Source: an uncultured Lachnospiraceae bacterium (GTDB lineage: Bacteria; Bacillota; Clostridia; Lachnospirales; Lachnospiraceae). Taken from it: 64,000 bases of DNA. The notes under the pieces were generated by a model that was not told where the DNA came from, ran no database searches, and saw only the letters and a program-made list of their open reading frames with translations. Both the position numbers and the translations under genes were made by a program. Position 1 is the first letter of the stretch. Each line of letters starts with the position of its first letter. The DNA lies in NCBI GenBank assembly GCA_910578845.1, contig CAJTSL010000015.1:13677-77676 (forward strand). Direction: 5' to 3'. Below, piece by piece: positions 36,501 through 45,550 of this stretch.

Positions 36501-37319
36501 AGATAGAGCAATATCCCAGAAATTCGAAATGTACTTATCATATTTACCCATTTCCAAATACGCTTTCCAAATAATGGAATAATTTTTATCGCCCAGCAGC
36601 ACATTGTTCGCTACTGTATGATTAACCGGCTTTACATCAGCAATATGCGAACTGTATAGCATCTTTTTGATTTTCAGCAATTTTCTTATCTCTGCCGAAT
36701 CCGTATCGCCATACCCATTTTGGCCAATCCCATTGTTAATGCGGTCATTCACTCTTTTCAGCAACTGTTTATATAACATCATAGCGACTTGATTCTCTTT
36801 GATGTCATAAGTATATTCATTTACTTGCGTAAGGATCTTGTTCTTGCCGGAGAGTTTTTCTTTAATCGTTTTGCCCGGTTGTTTGCCAAGCCAATCCATC
36901 GTTTTTCTACTCGTGTTCCGCAATCTGTATGGCCTAACCATTTTATCGGCCTTAACTATACTATGACGCGGTGAACTGAACACTTGATAAAGCTGCTCGC
37001 CCGCATAATTGATTATTTCCATCACATTATCATATGGTAAAGGTCTTGCATTCTGCTCATTTGCAGCATTCGTTAAAAAGCTTATTAAATCTTTTTCCGA
37101 ACCGCATGTAGCGATTTCCGACCAGAACTCGTCAAGAACCGCGTTATTAACCGGGTCTCTTCTAACTGCTAAATTAAATATGGTCATAGCAGTTTGGCAC
37201 ATAATCCACCATGCCCCCTCATCCGAAGGTATCTCATTAGAAGCTGCTTTTTCCAGCAAGCCTGCTTCAATGAGTTTAGGCGGAAGTAGATTACTTCTAT
37301 CTTTTCTGCTAAGCAACAA
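33558..37319 (-). CDS. Giant DUF2357 (McrC-like) protein
   Basis: A 1253-residue cytoplasmic protein. Residues ~118-192 (SSPRHSIVKADKMVRPYRLRN ... NEYTYDIKENQVAMMLYKQLL) resemble the DUF2357 core of McrC-like partners of McrB ATPases. A mid-region around 435-590 has strand patterns (VFVSIDLLGEVASAGLLTIK, YVSDAVGDKLRTEALMRSLGKIRNRVK) that could be an Hsp70/actin-like nucleotide fold; this is a weak reading. I cannot point to an intact PD-(D/E)xK motif in the C-terminal part. The start is a TTG with GGAGG seven bases ahead, 71 bp after the McrB-like gene. Its position next to the AAA gene supports a McrBC-type complex, perhaps without its own nuclease. Confidence 0.75.
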   Translation of the reverse strand: MLLSRKDRSNLLPPKLIEAGLLEKAASNEIPSDEGAWWIMCQTAMTIFNLAVRRDPVNNAVLDEFWSEIATCGSEKDLISFLTNAANEQNARPLPYDNVMEIINYAGEQLYQVFSSPRHSIVKADKMVRPYRLRNTSRKTMDWLGKQPGKTIKEKLSGKNKILTQVNEYTYDIKENQVAMMLYKQLLKRVNDRINNGIGQNGYGDTDSAEIRKLLKIKKMLYSSHIADVKPVNHTVANNVLLGDKNYSIIWKAYLEMGKYDKYISNFWDIALSMYVKAVFVSLCAYITSFDSVQIFEERIDLSEEDEQLFECIVDYDKDSPLHISLSLDKQMIYMRPTGLSKNGTGGIDEYQLSFAGDCTCDLMEKRGYPVNIDVRIGRKLEELKIWADVSGINYVVNWCLDQIEAYLGHSLTYTDHVEVSQIGTCVYDVLANGAYTTVNEEALENVSSVAVVYEDNNATTVYEVRDHCVYPGAKELIYVSDAVGDKLRTEALMRSLGKIRNRVKLTYDDYFIYTVPDALEEFSQKKLKQCVKAWFPRSFPVWRSVAALTEILGTEKNVFQPTDVFVSIDLLGEVASAGLLTIKDEKRVQGYVCNHYPPFPEKESGEYITEYAFLKYYAKTYANKVGYTIGEQELDGLVKSGTVRSVLKEGIGHNYTSVENDTVNVFRVEYDKFIVRKSKNKWLSAFGKFWNEIKYLLPRESPVQYVNILNDVIMDFVSVEEVKSIIMDTHESFKASFKGIYCSVNEHINQGAYVFHDRLRKHKPTWTEYLPELSLEVIKDGNYAQLELVGTDISFDVMGEENNHVVEERLVLKAYEKEFRFPLKKKDLGRTSALIEAYITDKSFPLDHDVIVKLSVKYKYGFDNSYELTLRPENPNEKAFDEIIVEWANVKRENKSVNIWPPKTNLQPDENVLVEIAVTRDSLVKIESNIKRHMVCYVGHQDKSHQIAMTDRFLSQNIFRIRNIVLSELPEAKEFVSWFIHTKLYQYLGQIAGILKMKDIPEGFFQDNEGRDLSFFMGDCMQVMFSIGKYTPDLIQKFFVADYDKFNEKWRMKSMMDMLLKNSENESAIKVLINEVRSAVDEDAYRVKMDILVKELGKMCCFDSDLIYAFYNVDEAFMNEMVKFILQGLKRMLARCERFGEKFEVKMQDKKRYLGYLEAILAVLRLRDPEKTSGFTILAVGSKEAKRTSNTIRLLDKYMKHPNSSVRFKLAVEKPESLSKMSDLTYALDLYLNGDKRAASIEVVGVDEEEDN

Positions 37320-37390
37320 TGAAATTCCTCCATTTCTATCTTCAAGGCACCAAACAATAACCAGTTTTGACGCCTCAAACAGTATTTTAG

Positions 37391-39751
37391 CTACGATTCT
37401 TCTTCAAGGTACGCTGCACTCTTCCATATAAAAGTATTATTTATATTATTGACTGCACTTTCAAAATCAGACAGCAGCCCATTGGCAATTCCATTATCAC
37501 CAAATAAAACATTACGGATTCTTTCAATGCACTGTGCCTCTATGTCACCAGTCTTATCAATGCCACGCAGCTTGGGCATTACTTTATGTACTAAAGCTTC
37601 TTCAAATGCGCCTTCAAGCGCCTTGTCACATACAACCTTATCCTTCGGGTGTGCCTTAAACGCCTCAATGACCATGGGATGATTTGCCATATAATTCTCA
37701 ACAGTCTGCCATACTCTATGCCCAAGTCCTCTATCGGCTTCGCGCATAGCCTCTTTCACTTCTTCCAGTCCCTTTTTGTACTTTTTAATCAATTCTACAA
37801 AATTAGGGTTCTCAATCACAGTGTCTTCCAGCCAACTATTCCATGTTTTTTTGCTCAGCATAGGCACCGGGTCATTATTATGGATCTTTTTCCTGCTTAT
37901 AAACTCTTTTGGGCTTGGAAAGCTGATCAAGCTCCCCCGATCAAGAACCTTGTCCGATAACGACTTGGTCGTCTCGTCTTCGTTCATAGTCCCAACCCAA
38001 AGCACATTATCGTTCAATTCAAGCTGATACTTATCCATACCTGCGCCCAAATCAATTTCCACACAGACTTCATCATTCGTATTACGTCTTCTTTCGAGCT
38101 TGCTTAACATATCACTAAAGTACAATTCCACATGTGCCAGATTCATTTCATCAAGCAATACTAAGAACATGGTATCCGATAGATTAGAATCTTTCGCAAC
38201 TTCCTCCGGGCTTGTACTAAACTGGACCATAGCTCTAAGCAATGTCGTCGCATTAAATCTATTATCAACCGAATTAAAATATCCAAACAGTGCCTGCGGG
38301 CTATCCCAATCCGGCTGTACAGCCATGGCCATAAAGTACAGCCCACCATATCTTGCATAATACTCCGGCAATATAGACTTGCCAGTACCACTTATGCCAG
38401 CTAAAACCGTAAGCGGTGACCAATCAGCAGTTTTTAACGCTGTATGGAAAGAATACAGCAAACGCCTATTAAAATGAATATCAGAGTCAACACAATTCTC
38501 ATAGATCCTCTCAAGCCACTCCACTTCTGATATGTTCACCTCAGCGAGGGGACGTTTCTCTAATATTGGCTTCTTAATGGCATCCAGTCTGGCCGACAAT
38601 TCTTTTGGCTGCTCATACAGGCTCTTAAAGCGGTTTACTTCCTCCCCATATTTTACAATTGTTGCCTCTAGCGCTTCCCGTCTTTTTTCGAGGTACTTGC
38701 AATTCTCCCTCTCAATTTCCAACTGATTTGTAGTCTTCATCCATTGCTGTTTCTCATTTTGTAAGTCGTAAAGCTCGCTTCTTGTTTCGTTTAACTGACG
38801 TTGCAGGGCATCATATGCGCTTGCTTTCGCTTTATACTCCAAAAACAGCTCCTGCTCCGGCAATTCTCCTTTTTCTTGTTTCAATTTCTGGACTTCAGCC
38901 TTTAGAGCATCTATCATCTTCAATAGATCCTCTACTGAATTACCATCCGCTTCCCGTTCCAATTGCTCATATCGTGCCAATTGATCAGCATAAGCTTTTG
39001 CCTGTTTTTGATAATACGCAACAGATTCCTTAGCGCTCTCCATTTCACTTCGGAACCGATCTACTTGCGTTTCTACCGCATCCTCAATGTAGCGTTGGTT
39101 TCCTTTTCTATCTTCCTCCAGCATTCTAGCGTCAAAGCGTAATTCTTCCTCCCGCTCCTTTAGCCCGCGCAGCTTTTCTTCATATTCCATTTTCGTTTTC
39201 TGAATAGCTTTTTGAGCATCTTCCAAAGCCTTCTTCTGCTCTTCTATTAACGTCATTTCCTGGGCCGTCTTATCCTTGCCCAATTGTTTCATCTGTATTA
39301 ATTCTGCCTCAATTTCTTTTTTACGTGTTTCGTAATAAGACTTTGCTTCCGAATCTGCTAATGCCACCTTTTTTACCCTTAGCTGCGCTACTTCTTCTGA
39401 AAGCCTGATCTCAGCTTCAACTTTCTCTTGCTCTAGGTTCTGAATATCCGTTTGCACTTCCTCCAAGCGCTTCTTCAGGGTATCTAATGCCTTTCTGTTC
39501 TGGACGACAAACCCATTTTCTGCATTGTTCTCACGTTCGATGAGCTGCCTTTCTTTGCTCATGAGCTCTGTCTCTTTTCGCCCAAGCGCCTTTTGGCGTT
39601 CTTCCATTTCTTTCTCTCTTACGGCAACAGCTTGCTCACGATTTGCAATTTCCTCCTGCTTCCTATAGATCTCTGCATCTTCAAGCCCAGAATCTTCAGT
39701 CAGTTCCTGCTTTATTTCTTCATCAATCATTTGGTTACTTCTTTTATTCAT
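37391..39751 (-). CDS. Coiled-coil McrB-like AAA+ ATPase
   Basis: A 786-residue protein. Residues ~22-390 are an almost unbroken coiled coil rich in Glu, Lys and Gln. The AAA+ module follows: Walker A AGISGTGKS (451-459), Walker B FLVLLDEMNL (529-538), and the sensor segment GTMNEDETTKSLSDKVLDRG (587-606), which corresponds to the conserved Asn-containing region of McrB/MoxR-like ATPases. There is no N-terminal McrB-type DNA-binding domain; the coiled coil replaces it. This is the hallmark of the coiled-coil McrB relatives in CoCoNuT-type systems, as I recall them. GGAGG precedes the ATG. Its promoter carries motif site 2, and its leader contains a hairpin-rich repeat. Confidence 0.85.
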   Translation of the reverse strand: MNKRSNQMIDEEIKQELTEDSGLEDAEIYRKQEEIANREQAVAVREKEMEERQKALGRKETELMSKERQLIERENNAENGFVVQNRKALDTLKKRLEEVQTDIQNLEQEKVEAEIRLSEEVAQLRVKKVALADSEAKSYYETRKKEIEAELIQMKQLGKDKTAQEMTLIEEQKKALEDAQKAIQKTKMEYEEKLRGLKEREEELRFDARMLEEDRKGNQRYIEDAVETQVDRFRSEMESAKESVAYYQKQAKAYADQLARYEQLEREADGNSVEDLLKMIDALKAEVQKLKQEKGELPEQELFLEYKAKASAYDALQRQLNETRSELYDLQNEKQQWMKTTNQLEIERENCKYLEKRREALEATIVKYGEEVNRFKSLYEQPKELSARLDAIKKPILEKRPLAEVNISEVEWLERIYENCVDSDIHFNRRLLYSFHTALKTADWSPLTVLAGISGTGKSILPEYYARYGGLYFMAMAVQPDWDSPQALFGYFNSVDNRFNATTLLRAMVQFSTSPEEVAKDSNLSDTMFLVLLDEMNLAHVELYFSDMLSKLERRRNTNDEVCVEIDLGAGMDKYQLELNDNVLWVGTMNEDETTKSLSDKVLDRGSLISFPSPKEFISRKKIHNNDPVPMLSKKTWNSWLEDTVIENPNFVELIKKYKKGLEEVKEAMREADRGLGHRVWQTVENYMANHPMVIEAFKAHPKDKVVCDKALEGAFEEALVHKVMPKLRGIDKTGDIEAQCIERIRNVLFGDNGIANGLLSDFESAVNNINNTFIWKSAAYLEEES

Positions 39752-39766
39752 CTTAATCCTCCATTC

Positions 39767-39906
39767 CGAGAACGTTCACGTTCGAGGAACCGCAAGAGAA
39801 ATCTGCGTATGCAGTTTCTCTTGTCGGCTCAAGGCCTATTTGTGACGTCCTCGGCACAAATAGCCGTGTGATAAAATCAGTTATCAAGCTGATTTTTCAA
39901 CCTATC
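39767..39906. repeat. Dispersed hairpin repeat, copy A (leader of the McrB-like gene)
   Basis: Four stems in a row. Read on the minus strand: AAAATCAG/CTGATTTT; CTATTTGTG/CACAAATAG (9 bp perfect); AAGAGAAA..CTGC/GCAG..TTTCTCTT; and the near-palindrome around GAACGT/ACGTTC. The edge ATAGGTTGAAAAATCA and the internal ATAGGCCTTGA also occur in copy B. It lies between the predicted transcription start and the ATG of the McrB-like gene, so it would form a structured 5' leader. Confidence 0.7.
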
Positions 39907-39920
39907 ATCCTCTTGACTCT

Positions 39921-39964
39921 ATCATACAGAAAAAACGGAATCCATATTTAAAAAAACCTGCAAA
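39921..39964 (-). promoter_or_regulatory. GCAGG-T7 promoter motif, site 2 (McrB-like gene)
   Basis: On the minus strand TTTGCAGG, seven Ts, AAAT, then TATGAT (39921-39926) exactly 30 bases after GCAGG. It starts just past the stop codon of the HEPN-type gene, giving the McrB-DUF2357-MYG1 block its own promoter within the operon. No normal -35 box. Confidence 0.75.
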
Positions 39965-39965
39965 T

Positions 39966-42176
39966 TTATAAATTCCTTTCTGCCATCATATCAAGCAAAG
40001 TATTGATTGTTTCATCTACATGCTCTTTCAAGAAATCTAAATCTATGCTCTCAAAATCCATTTTACCATTATGTTTCCGGTCATTAGTGGTAGCATCGAT
40101 TACTTTGACAAGCAGAGGCAACTTTGCGGCGACTATTGGCAGCATTGAATCTTCATATGTTTCTTCCGAGAAAAACCATGCATAAAACAATGTCCCAAGT
40201 GTTCCATTATGATAATTTCTGAATGTTCTGGAGAGTTTGCTCAAACTATAATACGGTATAGAGTCTACTTCAAAACCGTACTCCTGCATTTTTTTCAAAT
40301 ATGCATTGTTTGCATCCGGGTTTTTATAATCTTTAATACTTGCCAAAGCATGCATGTTTAGCCGTGTCGCACATATTCGTTTGAAAATAGCCTCCAATAC
40401 TTCCGATACCCTACCGGGATACTCATCTGCTTTGAGCAAGATCTCTTCCTGTAACGACACAAGTTTGCTTAGTACAGCGCTATACTTCTTAGCATTTGCG
40501 GTATATATTCTTTCCACCTCGATTTCAGCATTTTTAGATACCTTAATCCGGTCCGGGTTTAGAAGGCGTTCATTCTCAAAATTAAAATTATGCTCTTGGT
40601 TGAAAGAAAGTCCTTCTAATAACAAGGATGCGATGTACATATTCTTAATACTATACGCAGCAATCGTATTAAAATTATATTCTATGACATTTCCATGTTT
40701 ACCCTCATTTCTTAATTCCACCAGCTTATTTAAATACGTAATAAACCGTGGCACATATTTTGCTAATTTATAGAATGGATGGTCATTCGTCCTGTGTGCC
40801 ACTATCAAATTGTAGGCTACCAATGCGTCCACTTTGCCTGAAGAATTGGCTCCAATGATCGCCCCTTTTTTTATTGTAAAAAACCGTTCAAAATCATTCT
40901 CTTCGTCAGTGAATCCTACTTGCTTCGCAATGCCTGACAAAATAGTAGAATTTCCAAACGGAAACTTTATAAGCATACCGCTGTCGAAGTTAATATATCG
41001 TTGCATAACCTCTATTAAAATCCCAGCTACCAGATCATAATTATCCACGACATAATCATTCATCTTTTTTTGGACAAATTCATAATTACTTCCCGTATTC
41101 TTCTGTAGAAGCGATTGGATCCATACGTAATTAGATTCTACATTTAACAACATACGGTATAAATGCGGATAGTTCTCAATATTATCCGATAAGATTTTTC
41201 TAACCGCAATGTTCACTTCCGACTGTTCTTTTTTCGTATTTTCTAATTGTTTGTCTGTCATGCCATAAGCTTCTTTACGCAAACCAATTATCACATCTTT
41301 AACATCTGCATTATTCTCTCGTTCTGACAGTGACATAACCGCCGCAAGTATATTACTCGCAAATCCGACCCCAAAAGGATAACACATCTGGACTTGGCTT
41401 TTATTCACGACATCATCTACGGGCAATGTAAGATTCGTTGCTACATATACCCATCTACATTCTCCCAAAAAGGACACCTTTTCGAGATTGCGCGGGAGTT
41501 CAGACGCCTTTGTTTTTTCTTGGTCAGCAAGCGTGACGACTTCACTCACATCATCCGGAATCAGCATCTGCTTTCTTTTCTTATGCTTTCTTAATATTCC
41601 TATAATATCATACGCCGTCGGTTGAATCTTCGTTTCTTCGTTATCCGCGTGTACAATGACTGCTTCTTTATACACCGGATTCGCTACCGCTTCATCGATA
41701 TAGAATTGGACTCTATTCCCCTTTCGGCTTCTTATACCTGTCGAATAAAGTTCTTCATCAGATATAAATGTATCCATAAACGTTTTGGTAATATAGTTAT
41801 AAAATACATAGCCTATTTTCAGGTCATAGCTATCATCGTCATCGTTGAGCATCGCATGCCCTTTTGGCGTCAGCGAATGTCTGCTATCGATCAAGTCTCT
41901 ATTTGTCAATTCATCTATAATCAATTCTATTAATTCTATATGTAATAAAAGCTTCTCTGCGATATCTTCATTGCTTTTATTTCCGCCAGCAAGAAGTTTT
42001 AATATAGTCTCTTGAAAAAAATTCAAGGCCTTGCCTCTAGGATATGGCACTGATACTTTATAAGCACACATAGGTAATAACAGCCATTTTTCTAAAGGCT
42101 TTTCATGATAATATCCTTTAGGATAAGATGGATTTTGAAATATCACTTCTGTCCTCTCATGAAATAATCTTGCCAT
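39966..42176 (-). CDS. Winged-helix protein with HEPN-type RNase motif
   Basis: A 736-residue protein without a named family that I can recognise. Residues ~50-112 form a winged helix-turn-helix (ETILKLLAGGNKSNEDIAEKLLLH ... LTNRDLIDSRHSLTPKGHAML). At 489-494 is RNEGKH, the R-x4-H signature of HEPN ribonucleases, inside a helical region. The C-terminal helices contain RNYHNG (~653) and DRKHNG (~699), which could be a second, degenerate HEPN. The frame opens at 42266, but AAGGAGG lies six bases before the ATG at 42176; this start overlaps the helicase gene by 20 bp. Inferred role: RNA-cleaving effector of the system. The fold needs confirmation. Confidence 0.7.
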   Translation of the reverse strand: MARLFHERTEVIFQNPSYPKGYYHEKPLEKWLLLPMCAYKVSVPYPRGKALNFFQETILKLLAGGNKSNEDIAEKLLLHIELIELIIDELTNRDLIDSRHSLTPKGHAMLNDDDDSYDLKIGYVFYNYITKTFMDTFISDEELYSTGIRSRKGNRVQFYIDEAVANPVYKEAVIVHADNEETKIQPTAYDIIGILRKHKKRKQMLIPDDVSEVVTLADQEKTKASELPRNLEKVSFLGECRWVYVATNLTLPVDDVVNKSQVQMCYPFGVGFASNILAAVMSLSERENNADVKDVIIGLRKEAYGMTDKQLENTKKEQSEVNIAVRKILSDNIENYPHLYRMLLNVESNYVWIQSLLQKNTGSNYEFVQKKMNDYVVDNYDLVAGILIEVMQRYINFDSGMLIKFPFGNSTILSGIAKQVGFTDEENDFERFFTIKKGAIIGANSSGKVDALVAYNLIVAHRTNDHPFYKLAKYVPRFITYLNKLVELRNEGKHGNVIEYNFNTIAAYSIKNMYIASLLLEGLSFNQEHNFNFENERLLNPDRIKVSKNAEIEVERIYTANAKKYSAVLSKLVSLQEEILLKADEYPGRVSEVLEAIFKRICATRLNMHALASIKDYKNPDANNAYLKKMQEYGFEVDSIPYYSLSKLSRTFRNYHNGTLGTLFYAWFFSEETYEDSMLPIVAAKLPLLVKVIDATTNDRKHNGKMDFESIDLDFLKEHVDETINTLLDMMAERNL

Positions 42177-45100
42177 ACTTAGCCTCCTTATCACACAAAT
42201 GATAATATGCAACCAGCGAAGGAACCGCTTGCTCCGCCATTTCTCCACGCAACATTTCTTTGTCACCTACACAGACCAATGCTTTTTTCTGTCTGCTCAT
42301 AGCTACGCACAAACGATTTTCATACATTAAAAAACCATATTTTCTCTGCATAGCCTTCGATATCATCTCTTCCGTGCCATTAGCCGGAATTTCATAATTG
42401 TTAGAACGCACCATCGAGAGATAAACAAAATCAAATTCCATACCTTGGAATGCATCTACAGTACCAATTTTAATATACTCCCGATCCCCATATTTACCGT
42501 TCCAATAATCAGATGACAAGACATAACGGCCTGATTCATCCTTTACAAATATTCCTATTTCTGATGAGCTTAATGTGTCATATATTTTAGTTACTTGCTC
42601 TCTGTAGAAAGTAATAATGCCATATGTATAGTTTTTCCCATCTGGTGAAGCAAGCATCTCTTTTAAATGCCTCGCGATGCGAATCGCTTCCGCATCCCTG
42701 CTCTTACTCATCCCGGAATCTTCTTTGCCCGCCTTAAGCGGCACATTCATCCATATACAAGCTTTATTTTCAATTCCGGGCAGATTATGAGAAAAAAATG
42801 CCGCATCTTCGATTCCATTTCCGACTCTCTCACTCTGGCTATACTTCTCATAGAAATTGTCATTCACAAACTTTCCAAGCACAGGATGCATTCTATATTG
42901 TTTGTCCAAAGTGATCGTTCTCTTAATCCCATCAGCTTTTTCCAGCATTTTGAGTTTTTCAAATAACTGTTCAAACATGCTCTCTTTAATCTTCTGTTGG
43001 ACAACTGAGGCCAAATCACCCGAACTCTCTATTTCTTTTTCAAGCTCCTCTACGATCTGCTCATCTACCATGTGGGGCAATTGCCTATGGTCACCAACAA
43101 GGATTATCCTATCTCTGGCAACCGACAGTGGAATGAATAAGTCTAGCGGGTTGCTCCTGGCTGCTTCATCCGCAAGCACATTGTCATAAACAATATCCCC
43201 GCCCTTTAGCTCCATAATTTCCTTGCGCATGATCTGCTGGTTTGTGGCGCCATTGACAGATATATAATTCAGCATGGCATTCTTTACTGCAAGAGGATTT
43301 TCTTCAAGTGTCTGCATATACTCAAGCAGCACAAGATCTTCCCCTTCCTTCCCACCCTCAATCTGTTCTAGCAAATATTCGGATATACTTGTCAGCAAAT
43401 TTGTAATATCATCTCTTTTGCCACATTCTGTAAATATTTTTTCCTTTGGGATTATCTGCACAAGTAAATTTTTCCTTATTTTTCTCAACAGTGAGAAATC
43501 ATAGCTTTTACTCTTTTCCATACGTTCCAATTCATTTATAGCCTTTTCAAACTCAGGATTTTCCTGCCTCTTCAACATCATAATAGCGAAATGAATATTG
43601 CCTCTGCCATCGTCGCTAAAAGCTTGCCCGTTGATAGGGATTTTTCTGATGGAACGATCCAAAGCTGCAATCGAAGCATCTTGCTTTCCGCGAGTCTTAT
43701 ATTTTAAGTCCCTTATATGAGAATTTATTTCATTCAGCAATTCTATAGATAATTGTGCGCTTAACAAATCTCTCGTTTCCTCTAAAATAGCGATAGTTTG
43801 GTCAACTGATTTGGAAGAATACATGTAATTAGTATAAATTTTATTGTAATCAGCCAAATATTTCTTATCCAAAACTTTCTGGTGTTTCCTATTCAAATCC
43901 ACAAGTATATTATTTATCCAGTTCTGAACCGCATTGTTATTCTCATCGGAAACATCATCCGCATCTGAATATTTACTCCCGAACTTCATAGCAGGAAACC
44001 CAAAGATTTCAATTCTATCAAGTGCATTCTGCACAGCATCATGCTGAAATGCCGTAACAAGACTTCTGCCAAACATGCCGTCTGTAGCATCTGCCTCTTC
44101 GTCCAGACGCTTTAATATGGCTGTAATAACGGTAGTTTTCCCTGTTCCGGGAGGCCCTTGGATAAGCGCTATATCTGGCGTATTGAGAGCTATTTCAATA
44201 GCCAAAGCCTGTTTTTCAGTCGGTGGCCGGTACTTCTTGCTCTTCTTATCCGTAAAAATTTCCTCTTTAACCCGGTCGCTCAAAGCCGGCAAGTGTTTCT
44301 TCCTCGGTTTGGATACGCTCTTCCCTTCCAGGATAGCCGCTAAGTTAGGCATAGGGTTTGTTAAGTTTTCTATTTTCTCCCTTGCAACTTCTCTTCTATG
44401 TATACGTAACCCATCACCCTGCGTTGACATAAAGACATAGCCACTTTGCATTTTAGCCATCTTCTGAGCCTGCTGCTCATCTAATGATATGTAAATACAC
44501 TTTTGCATAGGATTAATGTCTGCTGCCAATTTCGCATTCACCGTATGCTTTGCGTTCTTTTGCATGGCCTTACTAAGCTCATAGTCGTCTAATTCTTTAT
44601 CAAATGGATTGATGAGTGAGATTCCTAAAATATTTCCCTTGATAATTTCTTTCTGAAATTTTTCCAGGATCTCATCCATTTTCGCATCACTCTGGATATC
44701 AATCCGGTACCTGTTGCCTTCCGGTTCAAAATTATCATACTTAAGCGCGCCTAATTCACGAGCCTTACCAAAAACTCTTCTTCTCTCTAATTCACCATAT
44801 TGATCCCATATCTTTATATAGGAACTATTCTTAAAGCCGCCAATCGCTTGGAGCACTTCCTCCTTTACAGCTTCCTTTTCATCAGTGAACTTCAGATTAC
44901 CTTTGGCTAAAAAAAACCGATAATCATTCTTCTTTATATTTTTTATAACCTTGACCGCACTATAATATTCTTTTTCAGATTCATCCACTTGCTTCTTGAC
45001 TTGTATATAAAATGAAGCTGCGGCAATAACAAATTCATCCAGTTTCGTCTTTTCGTCAGCATGTGCATGAACGCCTATTACTACATAAGAGAATACGCCC

Positions 45101-45531
45101 TGCTCATATCTGGTAGCATTCTCAAGTTCTTTCATAGGCTTCATAACATTAGAAACCACAACCAGCTTTAATAAGCTTCTTAAACATTCATCCGTAACAT
45201 TTATCGAATAGTCTAACGGTTTTACATCTGTAAACTGCTTGACTAGGACTTGAATGGTGTCTTTACCATGCTGATTTACTTCTGCCAAGATCTGCAATCC
45301 ATTTCCAGTTATTCTATTGACGATGTTTTCCGTATGCTTATTATAAGGTTTAACGCTTACTGTTTTCTCATCGTCAACTACCGATGCCAGCATCATTTGC
45401 TCACCCATCTTAATCAAACGGACGGGCTCATTTTTTAACATATGAGCATTTTTATCATGATCTATCCGATCAGTTCCTTTAAACTCAAGAACTTCACTGA
45501 TACATCCGTGCCTTAATTGATCCAAATGCAT
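42157..45531 (-). CDS. UPF1/SMUBP2-like superfamily 1 helicase
   Basis: A 1124-residue SF1B helicase. Motifs: Walker A IQGPPGTGKTTV (~459), DEAA (~788, in VLADEAARSNPLDLF), motif III GDHRQLPHMV, motif IV-V region DKQYRMHP, then KIGTVDAFQGMEFDFVYLSMVRS and motif VI LCVAMSRQKKALVCVGD. The glutamine in GDHRQLP and the DEAA box are typical of UPF1-like RNA/DNA helicases. The N-terminal ~440 residues are not homologous to the core and may include an OB-like strand-rich part. A Leu/Glu-rich insert (~545-780) lies between motifs I and II. Start at 45531 because AGGAGG is seven bases ahead; an ATG two codons earlier abuts it. Fits the helicase slot of TerY-P-linked systems. Confidence 0.9.
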   Translation of the reverse strand: MHLDQLRHGCISEVLEFKGTDRIDHDKNAHMLKNEPVRLIKMGEQMMLASVVDDEKTVSVKPYNKHTENIVNRITGNGLQILAEVNQHGKDTIQVLVKQFTDVKPLDYSINVTDECLRSLLKLVVVSNVMKPMKELENATRYEQGVFSYVVIGVHAHADEKTKLDEFVIAAASFYIQVKKQVDESEKEYYSAVKVIKNIKKNDYRFFLAKGNLKFTDEKEAVKEEVLQAIGGFKNSSYIKIWDQYGELERRRVFGKARELGALKYDNFEPEGNRYRIDIQSDAKMDEILEKFQKEIIKGNILGISLINPFDKELDDYELSKAMQKNAKHTVNAKLAADINPMQKCIYISLDEQQAQKMAKMQSGYVFMSTQGDGLRIHRREVAREKIENLTNPMPNLAAILEGKSVSKPRKKHLPALSDRVKEEIFTDKKSKKYRPPTEKQALAIEIALNTPDIALIQGPPGTGKTTVITAILKRLDEEADATDGMFGRSLVTAFQHDAVQNALDRIEIFGFPAMKFGSKYSDADDVSDENNNAVQNWINNILVDLNRKHQKVLDKKYLADYNKIYTNYMYSSKSVDQTIAILEETRDLLSAQLSIELLNEINSHIRDLKYKTRGKQDASIAALDRSIRKIPINGQAFSDDGRGNIHFAIMMLKRQENPEFEKAINELERMEKSKSYDFSLLRKIRKNLLVQIIPKEKIFTECGKRDDITNLLTSISEYLLEQIEGGKEGEDLVLLEYMQTLEENPLAVKNAMLNYISVNGATNQQIMRKEIMELKGGDIVYDNVLADEAARSNPLDLFIPLSVARDRIILVGDHRQLPHMVDEQIVEELEKEIESSGDLASVVQQKIKESMFEQLFEKLKMLEKADGIKRTITLDKQYRMHPVLGKFVNDNFYEKYSQSERVGNGIEDAAFFSHNLPGIENKACIWMNVPLKAGKEDSGMSKSRDAEAIRIARHLKEMLASPDGKNYTYGIITFYREQVTKIYDTLSSSEIGIFVKDESGRYVLSSDYWNGKYGDREYIKIGTVDAFQGMEFDFVYLSMVRSNNYEIPANGTEEMISKAMQRKYGFLMYENRLCVAMSRQKKALVCVGDKEMLRGEMAEQAVPSLVAYYHLCDKEAKYGKIIS

Positions 45532-45550
45532 AGACATTCCTCCTAATCAG

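Noticed and set aside
41622..41933. Plus-strand frames inside the HEPN-type, helicase and kinase genes.
   Set aside because: All are shadows of well-supported minus-strand genes.
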